Positions 25,201 to 34,831 of a stretch of DNA of 64,000 nucleotides are shown piece after piece. How positions within the stretch are numbered: position 1 is the stretch's first letter; each line of letters starts with the position of its first letter. The stretch is from Plantago ovata. Taxonomy: Eukaryota; Streptophyta; Magnoliopsida; Lamiales; Plantaginaceae. The position numbers and the translations under genes were made by a program. The stretch lies in the NCBI GenBank assembly GCA_028274465.1, contig CM051456.1:120420880-120484879 (forward strand). Direction: 5' to 3'. The notes under the pieces are model-generated. The model was not told the origin of the DNA and ran no database searches. It saw nothing but the letters and a program-made list of their open reading frames with translations.

Positions 25201-27690
25201 GTTTCAGGCTCTAGAAGTGGTCAGGTATCGAGCCATGAGCAATCAAATAATTCGCTACCTCCTTATGAGTCTCTTATTAGGAAACCTCAACTGAACCCAT
25301 GTCGTAGCATTGGTGATGCTCTTGAAGGATGGAAAGAGAGAGTCAATGTCACTGCGGATATTGAGAACCAAGACAACAGTTTGGATGATTTGATGGATGG
25401 AAATGCAGATGAGTATGGTTACACAGCCGAATATAAAGAAGGTTCAGATCAGGCTCTTGGGCCAGCTACTGCTGATCAAACTAAGGAAAACACGTATCAA
25501 AATGATACTGACAGAGATGTAAGAAACTTGGACGAAAAAGACACCTCAACTAAAGCTGATATTGAGGAGCATACTTCTGAAAATGTTTCTATGAGAAATT
25601 CTACTTTGGCCCATGTAAATGATATCGTGAAGCAACCGAAACTTTCGGATATTGTGAAACAGCCTGAAGAATCTATGGAGGTTGATGGCTTTGAGAATCA
25701 AGATTTGACTAGGTCATCTGACGGTTTAGTTTCTGTTAACAGATCATTCATGGGTGAGGATTTACATCGACCCAGAGAGTTAGGTTTAATTGATGATGAG
25801 TTGGCCGAAAATGTGGATGGTTTTGATCTTTCCACAGACAAGAGAAATGATGCTGCTGCTCTGTGGAGAACCTATGAAGCAAGCACAACAAGGTTATCTC
25901 AAGAGTTGGCAGAAAAGCTGCGTCTAATTCTTGAGCCCACTTCTGCAAGTAAGCTCCAAGGGGATTACAAGACTGGGAAAAGGATTAATATGAAAAAGGT
26001 ACGCAATTTGGTCTTGATGTCAGCTATGGGCATAATTTTCTGATTACTAGGAATGACTCTAATTACTGTTTATGGTACATGCCAATATTTTTCTGAAAAT
26101 TTTTCTGCTCTTCTTCAGGTTATTCCTTATGTTGCCAGTCAATTCCGTAAGGACAAGATATGGATGAGAAGAACCAGGCCAAGTAAACGTGATTACCGAG
26201 TTATCATTGCTGTTGATGATTCCCGTAGCATGTCAGAAGGTCTTTGTGGTAATTTTGCCATTGAAGCATTGGTGACTGTATGTCGGGCCATGTCGCATCT
26301 GGAAGTTGGGAACTTTGCTGTTGTGAGTTTTGGGAAACAGGGAAACATTAGATTGCTTCATGACTTTGACCAGCATATCACTCCCGAGGCTGGAATACAG
26401 GTTAGCTTATAAATAAAATATTTTAGTAGTAATGAATACTTGACACATGTTTGTTTCGGTGTGAATCTTGGTCTCCTTGGTGCGTGCGGTTTTACTTCAA
26501 CAAAGACAGTTGTTGCTAACAGAAATTGATTTAATTTAACATACTTGCATCCCGATAAAGCATTTGGGATGTTTTCTGTTGAAATTGAAAACTATCGCAG
26601 TATTTTCTGAAACATGCAAACGGAATTGGAGGGTTCAGTAGAAAATTTTGGATGTGATTTGTGATTCCATATCAAACCTTTGCATGTGACTGCCATTATC
26701 TTGTATCGTAATAAATGAATGCTCCGTATTTTTGTTTTCCATACTAACAGGTTAAAATTCTTTGGCTCTTATGTAGATGATCTCAAGTTTGACCTTTAAG
26801 CAAGAGACTACAATCATGGAAGAGCCCATGCTTGAGTTACTGAAGTATCTGGATAACATGCTGGACAATTCAGTCGCCCGTGCACGACTTCCATCTGGCG
26901 ACAACCCTCTCCAGCAGCTTGTACTTATCATAGCTGATGGTCGTTTCAGTGAGAAGGTACCATTTTCATGTTATATTTAAAATTTGTTTGCTTTCCCAAT
27001 ATTGGTTTTCCTGGAGTTATTGCCAGTTGTGTCGTTTTATAACAATTCATTATATTTTCACAGGAAAAATTGAAACGAAGAGTTAGAGATCTCTTGAATA
27101 AAAACTGCATGGTTGCGTTCATGCTCCTCGATAGTGCGAACGAGTCCATTTTGGGCTTCCAGGTAAGTTCCGCTTTTATCCTTAATGACGTAACTAAGCT
27201 CTAACTTTAACATGCATGAACCTTGAACGTCCAATTTTTAGTATGATACTTATCCAATTGTGCTCTTCAGGAAGCGACTCTTCAAGGCACAGAGGTCAAG
27301 TTTTCCAAGTACCTTGACTCATTCCCATTCCCTTACTATGCAATTTTGAGGAATATTGAGGCACTTCCCACAACACTTGGAGATCTTCTAAGACAAGTAA
27401 GTTTCGATAACATTCCTTGTAGACTATTTTCTTGCTGAATTTCTGAACTGTTTTTCTTAATATATGTGAATTTAGCAGCCAGAACGAATCTTGCACACTT
27501 CTATCATATATTTTGCACAATTTCTGATCCACCCAGTTTCACTCATTGTTCCCAATACTTGGATTGTGTCGGGTTGGGTAATCACAAGTTAAATCATTGG
27601 TAAACATTATTAGTATGGGTATTCACCGAGACTTGTTTCTTTGCTTGTTGCTGCATCCAGTGGTTCGAGCTTATGCTGAACGGGAAGTAG
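122..27690 (+). CDS. MDN1: Midasin (MDN1/REA1), giant AAA ATPase of ribosome assembly, 5'-partial
   Basis: Midasin is a dynein-like AAA+ ATPase that remodels pre-60S ribosomes in nucleolus and nucleoplasm by pulling assembly factors through its C-terminal MIDAS domain. The window holds 61 exons, from 122-247 (bases 1-121 are intron) to the last exon 27661-27690, which ends WFELMLNGK then TAG. Exon lengths sum to 14,022 nt with phase kept at every junction, giving 4,673 residues; the plant family is about 5,400 long, so roughly 700 N-terminal residues lie outside. Visible in order are the end of AAA2, then AAA3 to AAA6, a long helical linker, a D/E-rich region and the MIDAS domain. Exon coordinates are listed in the four sub-region entries. 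The largest intron in the window is 2067-3456, where I see nothing beyond AT-rich sequence. All introns read as GT-AG except one GC-AG (19620-19711). I see no frameshift, so the gene looks functional. Confidence 0.96.
6997..7326 (+). repeat. 110-bp tandem triplication copying an intron 3' end and exon start in MDN1
   Basis: Three near-identical 110-bp units begin at 6997, 7107 and 7217. Each contains the last ~80 bp of the intron, the TTATAG acceptor and the first ~31 bp of the following exon. Candidate acceptors end at 7075, 7185 and 7295. Only the third joins an open exon (7296-7394). From either upstream acceptor the frame reads GSDQIYTEGFDCLV and then hits TAA. The units differ at only a few bases, so the event looks recent. 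See findings for splicing consequences. Confidence 0.95.
19620..19711 (+). other. MDN1: GC-AG intron in MDN1
   Basis: The upstream exon ends ATT GAA AG and the next exon starts C CTC GAA, which restores the family-like protein IESLEDFFKTSSIGEF. The intron therefore begins GCATGT rather than GT, at 19620, and ends AAATGCAG at 19711. No GT nearby keeps the frame. GC donors make up about one percent of plant introns and usually follow AG, as here. Confidence 0.8.
21022..21276. mobile_element. Stowaway-like MITE in an MDN1 intron
   Basis: The element is about 255 bp and flanked by TA dinucleotides (21020-21021 and 21277-21278). Its ends are CTTCCTCCGTCC and GGACGGAGGAAG, the Stowaway (Tc1/mariner) signature. 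The inverted repeats run almost the full length, each arm about 120 bp, so the element is one long imperfect hairpin. It sits between exons 20939-20985 and 21328-21557 of MDN1 and has no coding capacity. Confidence 0.93.
23498..23583 (+). repeat. 43-bp tandem duplication in an MDN1 intron
   Basis: Two copies of a unit starting CACTTGCTAGATTT and ending TTGGAGCTAA lie head to tail at 23498 and 23541, with a few mismatches. They follow the donor at 23476 and precede the acceptor at 23619. No function is apparent. Confidence 0.85.
23993..25998 (+). other. MDN1: MDN1 acidic D/E-rich region
   Basis: Two exons, 23993-24193 and 24298-25998, encode about 634 residues. Most of this is a low-complexity acidic stretch rich in Glu, Asp, Asn and Ser, with no hydrophobic core, and is expected to be disordered. 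It becomes more ordered near its 3' end, where a helical segment (LWRTYEASTTRLSQELAEKL near 25860-25920) leads into the MIDAS domain. In the Midasin family this acidic tether lets the MIDAS domain reach back onto the ring and its ribosomal substrates. The reverse strand across 24294-24737 is also open, but this is a by-product of the repeated GAA/GAT codons and is not a gene. Confidence 0.92.
24273..24288 (+). repeat. Run of 16 cytosines in the polypyrimidine tract before an MDN1 exon
   Basis: The intron 24194-24297 ends with T-rich sequence, then C16, then TCCCCTCAG. The tract before the acceptor at 24297 is thus almost pure C rather than U-rich. Homopolymer length may be affected by sequencing error. 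Confidence 0.8.
26119..27690 (+). other. MDN1: MDN1 C-terminal MIDAS (vWA-like) domain
   Basis: Exons 26119-26400, 26777-26956, 27064-27162, 27271-27396 and 27661-27690. The metal-ion-dependent adhesion site motif reads DDSRSMSE at 26215-26238, the expected DxSxS pattern, followed by IIADGRFSEK near 26930-26956. In known Midasins this domain binds UBL domains of Rsa4/NLE and Ytm1/WDR12 to release them from pre-60S particles. The domain is complete to the stop codon at 27688-27690. Confidence 0.92.
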
Positions 27691-27974
27691 TGATGCTATC
27701 CGTTCTCATTGAAGATAGTATGTTGTTGCAAAGAACAGTACCAAATTGATCTGCCCTGGAGTTCTCCCCGGATGATAGGGTCTCAACAATTTTGTAGTTA
27801 TATTAGGGAGTATATACAAGATCGTTATTTGAAAAGAGAACTTACAATCACATATGTACATGTGTAGTGTAACTCATAAGAACTACATTGTACAGAACCT
27901 TGTTTTTTGTTTGTATGAAATTGGCCCATCATTTATATGGCAAATTCTTGCTAATATCAATGGAATGTTCGCAA

Positions 27975-28075
27975 CAAATTTACTACTGTATGTAAATTAG
28001 TTTTAATCTGGTGAAGTTTATCCCCTACCAAGAAAAGTTCATCCTACTCAAATTTACTACTGTATGTAAATTAGT
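27975..28075 (+). repeat. 27-bp direct repeat downstream of MDN1
   Basis: The string CAAATTTACTACTGTATGTA and the seven bases after it occur identically at 27975 and 28049, 74 bp apart. It may be a local slippage duplication or the trace of a small insertion. Confidence 0.8.
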
Positions 28076-28508
28076 CTTTAGGCCCTTCAAGTTAGGTTTC
28101 AGCTTATTTTATACTATAATATATAAGTTGCTGCGAACACACCCGATGTCCCGATAAATAAATTGTATCGAATGGAAAATTATTCAAGAAAAAAAAGTCG
28201 AATACTGTTCTTCATGTGCATCAGGCAGCATCACAATCTGCACTCTGCAGGCAACTTCGACTAGAACAATCGTATCTTACCTGGTTCTGGGAGAATGAAA
28301 GATGATAAATTTATACATGTTTAGAATTTACTTGAATGGCTGTGTTCTTGTTTCGCTGCATCTAAAAAGGGAAATTTAATTATTCCCTTTAATTAGTTAT
28401 GTCATAATTTGACAAACATTTCTATTCGAATAATATTTTCTTGCGCTTCACAAAGAGTGCTCATCAGCTTATGTACAAGCTTTCATAAAATAAAGAATTT
28501 GCATGCAT

Positions 28509-28690
28509 GGGGCGGAACCAGGGGCGGGGCAGGTGGGGGCGTCCCCCCTTGAAAAAAAATTTATATATAGTATTTACGATTTTTCATGTTTTTTATAGGT
28601 AATATATACGATTTTTCAAGTTTTGGTCCCCCGAACTTTTGAAAAATCATGTGTATATAATTTGCCCTCCGACGTTTCCTCCAACATTCC
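28509..28690. repeat. Possible transposon-derived patch
   Basis: An abrupt G-rich stretch (GGGGCGGAACCAGGGGCGGG) followed by C-runs and A-runs sits in AT-rich DNA. It is followed by two related units containing TACGATTTTTCA and a CCCCCGAAC block. This layout is common in plant transposon ends and old LTR fragments, but I could not find clear terminal repeats or a target-site duplication, so the class is unknown. Confidence 0.35.
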
Positions 28691-29122
28691 TTTAATATTG
28701 AAAATTACTAAACCAAATAAACCATGGTTAAAATTAAACCAAACAATAAGATAAAAAATTAACAAACCATTGTTAGGATTAAACTAAATTCACAATTAAA
28801 AACAATAAATATTTGTATTCCTCCAATTAATTACATTGAAAATATATTAGTTTTACTTCCGGCATATTTTATACTATATTTTAAATTTTATATTAGATGT
28901 GAAAGTACATTAACTTTCATTTTCGATATTAATTTACTAGTACCTTAATCCTTCATAAATCACTTAGTTAGTAGAAGAATATTATCAATTCACTTAGATA
29001 TGTAAAATAATAAAATGAACGTACGTACAAATTATAATTTTTTTTCTTAAATGTAAATTAATTATCATGTCCTTAATTTTTTAAATTTCTTTTCGTTGTT
29101 GTCCTATCTTGTAAAATGAGTA

Positions 29123-29175
29123 ACAAAGGGAGTATATGTTTTGTTGTTGTACAAAGGGAGTATATGTTTTGTTGT
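29123..29175 (+). repeat. 28-bp tandem duplication with Stowaway-end-like motif
   Basis: Two nearly complete copies of a 28-bp unit containing ACAAAGGGAGTATATGTTTT start at 29123 and 29151. The CAAAGGGAGTA core resembles the right end of a Stowaway element, and a left-end-like TACTCCCTTTG appears at 29289. Their order is inverted relative to one intact element, so they are separate decayed ends. Confidence 0.6.
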
Positions 29176-29533
29176 AAATTTGTTTAATATATTATATTTT
29201 TTTGTGAATTTTTAGGAAGAAAAAAGAAAAAATAATGTAAAAGATTAGGAAAAATACATGTTTTCTTGGAAAATTTATGAATATATGATACTCCCTTTGT
29301 TCAGCTAAAGCTTTATGTTTACTATTTTTAGAACAATTTTAAAAAATAATTAAAATAAAAAAGAGTTTAGAAAAATTTATAAATTACGTCAGCTAATCCT
29401 TGGGAGTCGGATTATCAGGTGATTGTGAGGAAGTTTTTTTCTTTTTGGTAATGGAGATTGTGTTCCAGAAATTGTGTTTTGGAACTTGAGGGACTCGAGT
29501 GCTACTCTCGTAACGGCTACCCAGAATGGTGTA

Positions 29534-30429
29534 GGGTAAATTGCATTTTTCGTCCTCCAAGTCTCCATCCTCCGCGTATTTAGTCCTTTTTTTTATACAT
29601 TCTAATACGGTCCCCTTCTTTCCTACTCAATAGTCCTCCTGCTTAGTTGGCACGAATTGTGATGATGTGGTCGAATTCTGGGACGAACTAAGACGGACGC
29701 ACTGAGACGAACTACATATGACGACTTATCTGTTATAAGCTTAACAGATTTCTTGCCCCAAATCATATAAATCCAAAAAACCTAACCTGCAAAATTGAAA
29801 TCAAATCTGTCTGGAAATCTCTACCTCTGAAAAGATGTCCTCTTCTTCATGGGATTCGTGGATGCCTAGGTCGTCTTCATCGTCTGAAAGTGAGTCTACC
29901 GTCCAGTACTGTGACTGCAATGTTCGAGCTCGATTCATGAAGTCTGGCGACGCACGGGATCCGTTGAGGAGGTTTTGGACGTGTGCATTTTACGATAATC
30001 CGGTAATTGCTACTATTTTTACTCGTTCTTTCTTGGTTGTTATTGATGTAATTGCTATGAATTGCACACAGTTGGTCGTGCTCTGTTTTAGTCTCTGTTT
30101 TACACAATTGGTTGTGCTCTGTTTTACTCGTTCTTTCTTCATTGTTCTGTTTTCCCTCCATTTCCACCTTGTTCCAGCCACATGTGATGAATTGTGGTGA
30201 AGTGTGGCTTTTGTGTGTTTATAAGGGATGTGGACATGACATGGAGTGACATGGAGGCTGAATAGGCACGCTGGCATGAACATCATCCCGTGTATTGGCT
30301 AGTTCGGACGTTCCACGCTCCTATACGGCGTTTTCTACGAAATAGAGGACCAAAAGCGCAGAGAGCGTGAGAACGGGGACCAAAATCGAAGAGGATGGCG
30401 ACTTGGAGGACCAAAAATGCTTTTTACCC
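29534..30429. mobile_element. Non-autonomous Mutator-like element (~896 bp)
   Basis: The ends form ~30-bp terminal inverted repeats. The left end starts GGGTAAATTGCATTTTT and the right end, read in reverse complement, starts GGGTAAAAAGCATTTTT; both continue into GTCCTCCAAGTC. It is flanked by a 10-bp near-perfect duplication, GAATGGTGTA at 29524-29533 and AAATGGTGTA at 30430-30439. Comparison with the intact DUF2828 gene shows exactly where the host sequence was split. The duplication length of 9-10 bp fits Mutator-like elements. No transposase is present; the only coding-like content is a GRF-type zinc-finger frame. Confidence 0.85.
29835..30002 (+). CDS. GRF-type zinc-finger fragment inside the Mutator-like element
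   Basis: An ATG opens a frame of 56 codons: a Ser-rich N-terminus followed by CDCNVRARFMKSGDARDPLR and RFWTCAFYDNP. The pattern CxC, then RRFW.C, matches the plant GRF zinc finger (zf-GRF), a small DNA/RNA-binding module often found in or near transposons. A GT donor follows at 30003. A possible second exon from 30226 reads GCGHDME then stop, which would supply the fourth cysteine; this is inference. Expression is not shown. It may be a captured gene piece rather than a working gene. Confidence 0.55.
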
Positions 30430-30577
30430 AAATGGTGTAGCACTTGTGAGCGGGTTCTCGAAGAATTTGTTGACATTGTTTCTAGGGGATGAGAGTGTAC
30501 CAATAACTCCTGAGGGTATAATGGATGCTGCAATTTCTGGTGAGGAGTATCAGAAGCTTGTTGTCATTGATTGGTGA

Positions 30578-32094
30578 TTTGATGTGATTCTATCTAGTTT
30601 ATGTCTTTATCTATCCCCTGCATTTTATGTATTCAAAAGCTTATTATGAATGAGAATTACAAATTATTATTATTAGTATTATTATTCTATCGCAGTTGTA
30701 AGTTGAGTTATTTTAGTTTATTCAAACTAATATTGCATTTGTCTTCTTCTTAACAAGTTCCACTTGCCTCATAGGTGAACTACTAGAGCTATCACCACCA
30801 TATAAACTCGTTTGCCTTAAAAAGCCTTCAAAGTTTTGAGCTCATTCATACTTCTTGTTCTGTCAGGCTGATCACACCCAGTAATCACTGATTTCACCTC
30901 CTTATCAAAATTAGGCAGACCTTGAACTTTCCCTTGGCTTTTCAGTTTAAAATCTGGTCAAGGCCTAATTGAGAGAATAGAATGTTAGATGGCCTAACAC
31001 TGGATTTTTCATATTCACCAGATATGCACTCAGAACTACCACTGCTAAAATTTAAGACATCAACACCCATGATATAGGACCTAAAGTTTCATTTCGACCC
31101 TGAACCTTTTTGCATCCAGCAAAACCATCAAACTGATGGTCAATGGCACATGTGTCTGACGTAGTTATCTTCATGGTTAGCTTTAAATGCGTAGGTAACA
31201 GAACTTTGATTTGAATTAGCTGGAACATTTTCTGAGATGTTGTTGGGAGAGTTATGTCCACCGAAACTGGACAGCGGGGTAAATCTGTTGGCATGTGATA
31301 TCTCATCACCTTGCAGAGGGCAAAACCACTCAGAGTAGTCACCCGCAATGCAGCGTTTGGACAAATCCTCATGAAAAACTAATTCCATGTAACAAATCGT
31401 CCAAACTCAGTAACGTGGGATTCTGAGAATTCAACATATCCTTGGAGCATTCAGAAGAAGGCAAATATTCATTCCATTCAGATACTAAGTTGGGCCAAGA
31501 TGAAGCCAGTATTGAACAATCACCGGTGTGGAAGTTCCAGGTTCAGAAGCAGTTGGCTTGTTGCCGATCTGAATATGATCCTCGAACAAGAAAGACGGTG
31601 TAAATAGAGAGTTCATGTTCTAATGATCCGGGTGATGAACTTGATTTGCTTGCTGCCTTAGTTAACATTTGTTTGGAAGCTTCTGTTTCAAGCAATTCGG
31701 TGGTCTCTTGACTGTTGGAGTTGGATGGTGATAAATCAGGCCTTTATCATGGCAGAAAACTTATACTGTATTATAAAAAAGCTTATGAGGCGTAAATGGA
31801 TTTTTCGAGGATCTCTAGCAGCGGTCGGAGTTATCTAGGGTGATAGGTTGGAAGGTGTGGATGTGGGTGTGGGACAACTTTCTACGTTAAAGATGAATGG
31901 TTTTGTTTGGAAGGTTGTGTGGAGTCAAGTTACTATTTCCTACTCATGATAATCTTAACAAATGTAAGATACTATCCTCGATGTTAATGCTAATTGTATA
32001 CTAATTTTTGTAGTGTAGAAGAAGAAAGTTTGGCTTCTTGTTAGTAGGAAGACACACTAGAAGTAGGGGTGATCAAAATTTACTCCATATGTAG
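30578..32094. other. Spacer with a degenerate coding-like remnant
   Basis: No intact gene is seen. The reverse strand of about 31052-31740 keeps protein-like composition in short, shifting frames, for example DLSPSNSNSQETTELLETEA, then MNSLFTPSFLFEDHIQIGNK, then FCPLQGDEISHANRFTPLSS, interrupted by stops. This suggests a decayed exon or gene piece on the minus strand. I do not recognise the family. The rest is AT-rich with no clear structure. Confidence 0.45.
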
Positions 32095-32225
32095 TACTTC
32101 TTCCAGAAACTTTAAAGTTTCCCATTTAGTTTTGTTGATTTTTTCGATGTCTGGTTTGACATCAAATTAATCATATTTTATTGTGAAAAAAAATAAATTT
32201 AAAACTTATATTATGAAAGTATACT
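32095..32225 (+). mobile_element. Truncated Stowaway-like MITE half
   Basis: Starting at TACTTCTTCC, the sequence follows the left arm of the intact MITE at 21022-21276 (shared landmarks TTTCCCATTTAG/TTCCCATTTGG, GTTGA, AATTAATC, ACTTATATTATGAAA) and then loses similarity near 32225. No right end is visible, so it is a decayed half element. Confidence 0.6.
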
Positions 32226-32861
32226 TCTTATATTTTTATAAGGGCTTCTTACATATATAGTACTCATGTTAGATATTTTTATTACGGATATATCCTTGTT
32301 ACTTGTTAGTCAAACAATTACAATCAGTACCCTTGTTCGATAGATTTAGTTACACTTAAACCCACGAACTTGACTTTCGACGAATTAAATCAATGAAAAT
32401 ACATTTTTATCCTTGGTCAAATATTGAATTTTGACTGAGACCAAATAACTCAAATTTTCATTAATTACACATTTACCTCAAATCTTTTTAATTTCACCAA
32501 TTTGACAATTATTAATTCAAGATATGGCAAGTAACTTTTCTAAATTTCAAATTTTAAAATTGTCCCAAATGTTATTGCAAAGTAAGCCCTAATAAAGTTT
32601 ATATTTTAAAATATCAAAAAAAATAAAAACAAATCAGAGTTGTGACCAGAGCTGTTTACTGGAGCAGTTTAGAACAAGGAAGGAAGATGAAAGGGAAAAA
32701 AATATAAAAAATGTAAAACAAAAATGAACCTTTCCATTTAAATTTAATTTGGTCAACGGATTTTTAGCTTTGCAAGTATCTTTCAGCATAGTATAGTAAA
32801 GTAAATTAGTGTATAGCCAAGTCGGTGTTGTCATATTATTATTATTCTTTACTACTTTTTT

Positions 32862-32870
32862 GATATATAG
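32862..32870 (+). promoter_or_regulatory. Likely TATA box of the DUF2828 gene
   Basis: GATATATAG lies about 115 bp upstream of the ATG at 32981, at a normal distance for a plant gene with a short 5' UTR. The call rests on motif and position only. Confidence 0.5.
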
Positions 32871-32980
32871 GCGTGGACACCAAGTAACTAAACTCCTCTG
32901 GCTCCATATAATCGAAACCTTCTCCTGTTCAATTTTCATCAATTCCATCACCTTCCTCAAACATTTCCCAATTCACAGTC

Positions 32981-34831
32981 ATGGAAATGCAAAACCCTAC
33001 TACTCTCCTTCTCGGCCCACCCGAGCTCTACACCCAACCACCATCACAACCTGCCGCCGTCGCCACTCCACCACCCGTTGCCCCCAAAAAATCCGACCCC
33101 TTCGTCGACGCCTTGGTATCTCACTTCAACAGACCTCCCATGGGCCTAACTGAAAATTACTCTCCAACTTTCCTCTCTTCCGGCAACCCCTGCCTAGACT
33201 TCTTCTTCCATGTCGTTCCTGATACGCCATCTCAAACCCTAATCGACCTGTTAAACCTCGCATGGGCTCACGATCCGTTGAAAACCCTAAAGCTGATCTG
33301 CAATTTGAGAGGCGTGAGAGGTACTGGAAAATCTGACAAACAAGGTTACTATACTGCTGCCATTTGGTTGCACGATCACCATCCTAAAACCCTAGCGTCT
33401 AATTTGGGCCCCATGGCGGATTTTGGCTACTTCAAGGACTTGCCGGAGATACTTTTCCGCCTTCTGGAAGGTTCTGATGTGCGTAAGTTGGATAAGGAGA
33501 GGAGAGATGAGGCGAAAATGAATAGATTGAGTAGAAGGAAAAGCAAGGGAGGGATGAAGCAGGGGAGTGAAGTTGAACCTAAGCTTAGTCGAGAAGAGAA
33601 GAAGCTTGAGAGGGCGAGGAAGGTAGTTAAGAGGTTTAATGCCGATTTCGATTTCAAGTACCTGCACGAACGTGTTTCTGATCTTTTTGCTGAGCGTTTG
33701 AGGGCGGATGGGAAGAAGTTGAATGCAGGGGAGTTGTTTGAGATTAGTCTTGCTGCGAAATGGTGCCCTTCGATTGACTCGTCTTATGATACATTTACTC
33801 TGCTGTGTGAGACGATTGCGAAGAAGGTGTTTCCGAGGAAGGAGTATGGAGAGTATGAGGGAGTCGAGGAGGCACATTATGCGTATCGTGTGAGGGAGCG
33901 GCTGAGGAAGGAGGTGCTTGTGCCTCTGCGTAAGGCGCTTGAGTTGCCTGAGGTTTATATTGGAGCTAATGATTGGGGGTCGATTCCTTATAATAGGGTG
34001 GCTTCTGTTGCTATGAAGTTTTACAAGGAGAAGTTTATGAAACATGATAAGGACAGGTTTACGGAGTATCTTGAGAAGGTGAAGGATGGGAAAGCGAAGA
34101 TCGCTGCCGGTGCATTGCTGCCGCATCAGATAATAAAGGGGTTGGATGATGAAGATGGTGGTGTTGTGGCAGAACTTCAGTGGAAACGGATGGTGGATGA
34201 TGTGGCGAAGAAGGGGAAGTTGAGTAATTGCCTTGCGATTTGTGATGTTTCGGGTAGTATGTTGGGTATACCGATGGAGGTTTGTGTGGCACTTGGTGTT
34301 TTGGTTTCGGAATTGAGTGAAGAGCCGTGGAAAGGGAAGGTTATTACGTTTAGTGAGCGACCTCAGCTGCAAATGGTCGAAGGAGATAGTCTGAGGAAGA
34401 AAACGGAATTTGTTAGGGAAATGGATTGGGGATGTAACACTGATTTTCAGAAGGTGTTTGATTTGATACTAAATGTGGCTGTGAGAGGAACCTTGAAGGC
34501 TGATCAGATGATCAAGAAGTTGTTTGTGTTTAGTGATATGGAATTTGATCAGGCGTCAGCTAATCCTTGGGAGACGGATTATGAGGTGATTGTGAGGAAG
34601 TTTAGGGAGAGTGGTTATGGAGACTGTGTTCCTGAGATAGTCTTCTGGAACTTGAGGGACTCGAGGGCTACTCCTGTTGCTGCTAACCAGAAAGGTGTCG
34701 CACTTGTGAGCGGGTTTTCGAAGAATTTGATGACTCTGTTTCTTGGGGAAGGTGGTGAATTGACTCCTGAAGCTGTGATGGATGCTGCAATCTCTGGTGA
34801 AGAGTATCAGAATCTCACTGTGCTTGATTGA
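32981..34831 (+). CDS. DUF2828 family protein with a von Willebrand A-like domain, intronless
   Basis: One uninterrupted frame of 616 codons from ATG to TGA. The N-terminus is Pro-rich and low in structure (about residues 1-40). The body matches the plant DUF2828 family, starting around NYSPTFLSSGNPCLDFFFHV and RGVRGTGKSDK. A basic, coiled-coil-like stretch (about residues 170-220) separates it from the rest. The C-terminal third has a vWA-like fold with a metal site: AICDVSGSM (DxSxS, about residue 425) and later FVFSDMEFDQA. The family is distantly related to TROVE/Ro60 RNA-binding proteins, as I recall, but its biochemical role is not established. Arabidopsis homologues are also intronless. 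It converges with the aldehyde dehydrogenase at 35453-39085. A dead fragment of the same gene lies upstream. Confidence 0.95.
   Translation: MEMQNPTTLLLGPPELYTQPPSQPAAVATPPPVAPKKSDPFVDALVSHFNRPPMGLTENYSPTFLSSGNPCLDFFFHVVPDTPSQTLIDLLNLAWAHDPLKTLKLICNLRGVRGTGKSDKQGYYTAAIWLHDHHPKTLASNLGPMADFGYFKDLPEILFRLLEGSDVRKLDKERRDEAKMNRLSRRKSKGGMKQGSEVEPKLSREEKKLERARKVVKRFNADFDFKYLHERVSDLFAERLRADGKKLNAGELFEISLAAKWCPSIDSSYDTFTLLCETIAKKVFPRKEYGEYEGVEEAHYAYRVRERLRKEVLVPLRKALELPEVYIGANDWGSIPYNRVASVAMKFYKEKFMKHDKDRFTEYLEKVKDGKAKIAAGALLPHQIIKGLDDEDGGVVAELQWKRMVDDVAKKGKLSNCLAICDVSGSMLGIPMEVCVALGVLVSELSEEPWKGKVITFSERPQLQMVEGDSLRKKTEFVREMDWGCNTDFQKVFDLILNVAVRGTLKADQMIKKLFVFSDMEFDQASANPWETDYEVIVRKFRESGYGDCVPEIVFWNLRDSRATPVAANQKGVALVSGFSKNLMTLFLGEGGELTPEAVMDAAISGEEYQNLTVLD

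Larger units (their letters stand above)
27691..29386. other. MDN1 3' flank and repeat-rich spacer
   Basis: The MDN1 3' UTR probably occupies the first 250-300 bp, which are AT-rich with several AATA-type signals near 27950. The remainder has no open frame of interest. It contains a 27-bp perfect direct repeat, a transposon-like GC-rich patch near 28509 and Stowaway-end-like pieces near 29123 and 29289, all listed separately or below. Confidence 0.7.
29387..30577 (+). pseudogene. Truncated DUF2828 gene copy, split by a transposon
   Basis: Two pieces, 29387-29533 and 30440-30577, match the 3' end of the intact DUF2828 gene at 32981-34831. The left piece corresponds to about 34555-34700 of that gene, the right piece to about 34700-34831. 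No counterpart of the first five-sixths of the gene is present. The left piece has a frameshift and an in-frame stop where the intact gene reads FRESGYGDCVP: it runs KFFFFW then TAA or equivalent. The right piece still reads VALVSGFSKNLLTLFLGDES to VVIDW and a stop. The parental junction is interrupted by the element at 29534-30429. This is a dead duplicated fragment about 2.4 kb upstream of its relative. Confidence 0.9.

Noticed and set aside
29123..29300. An intact Stowaway element bounded by AAAGGGAGTA and TACTCCCTTT.
   Set aside because: The end motifs are in the wrong order for one element (right-type end first), and the interior lacks inverted-repeat arms.
26215..34280. Two proteins with MIDAS/vWA-type motifs (MDN1 C-terminus and DUF2828) lie next to each other, suggesting a functional pair.
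   Set aside because: The folds are widespread, the genes belong to unrelated families, and nothing in the sequence links them; adjacency is probably chance.
33392..34372. 326-codon open frame on the minus strand inside the DUF2828 gene.
   Set aside because: Shadow of a biased coding strand; the plus-strand protein is a clear family member, and the minus frame has low-complexity, unrecognisable sequence.
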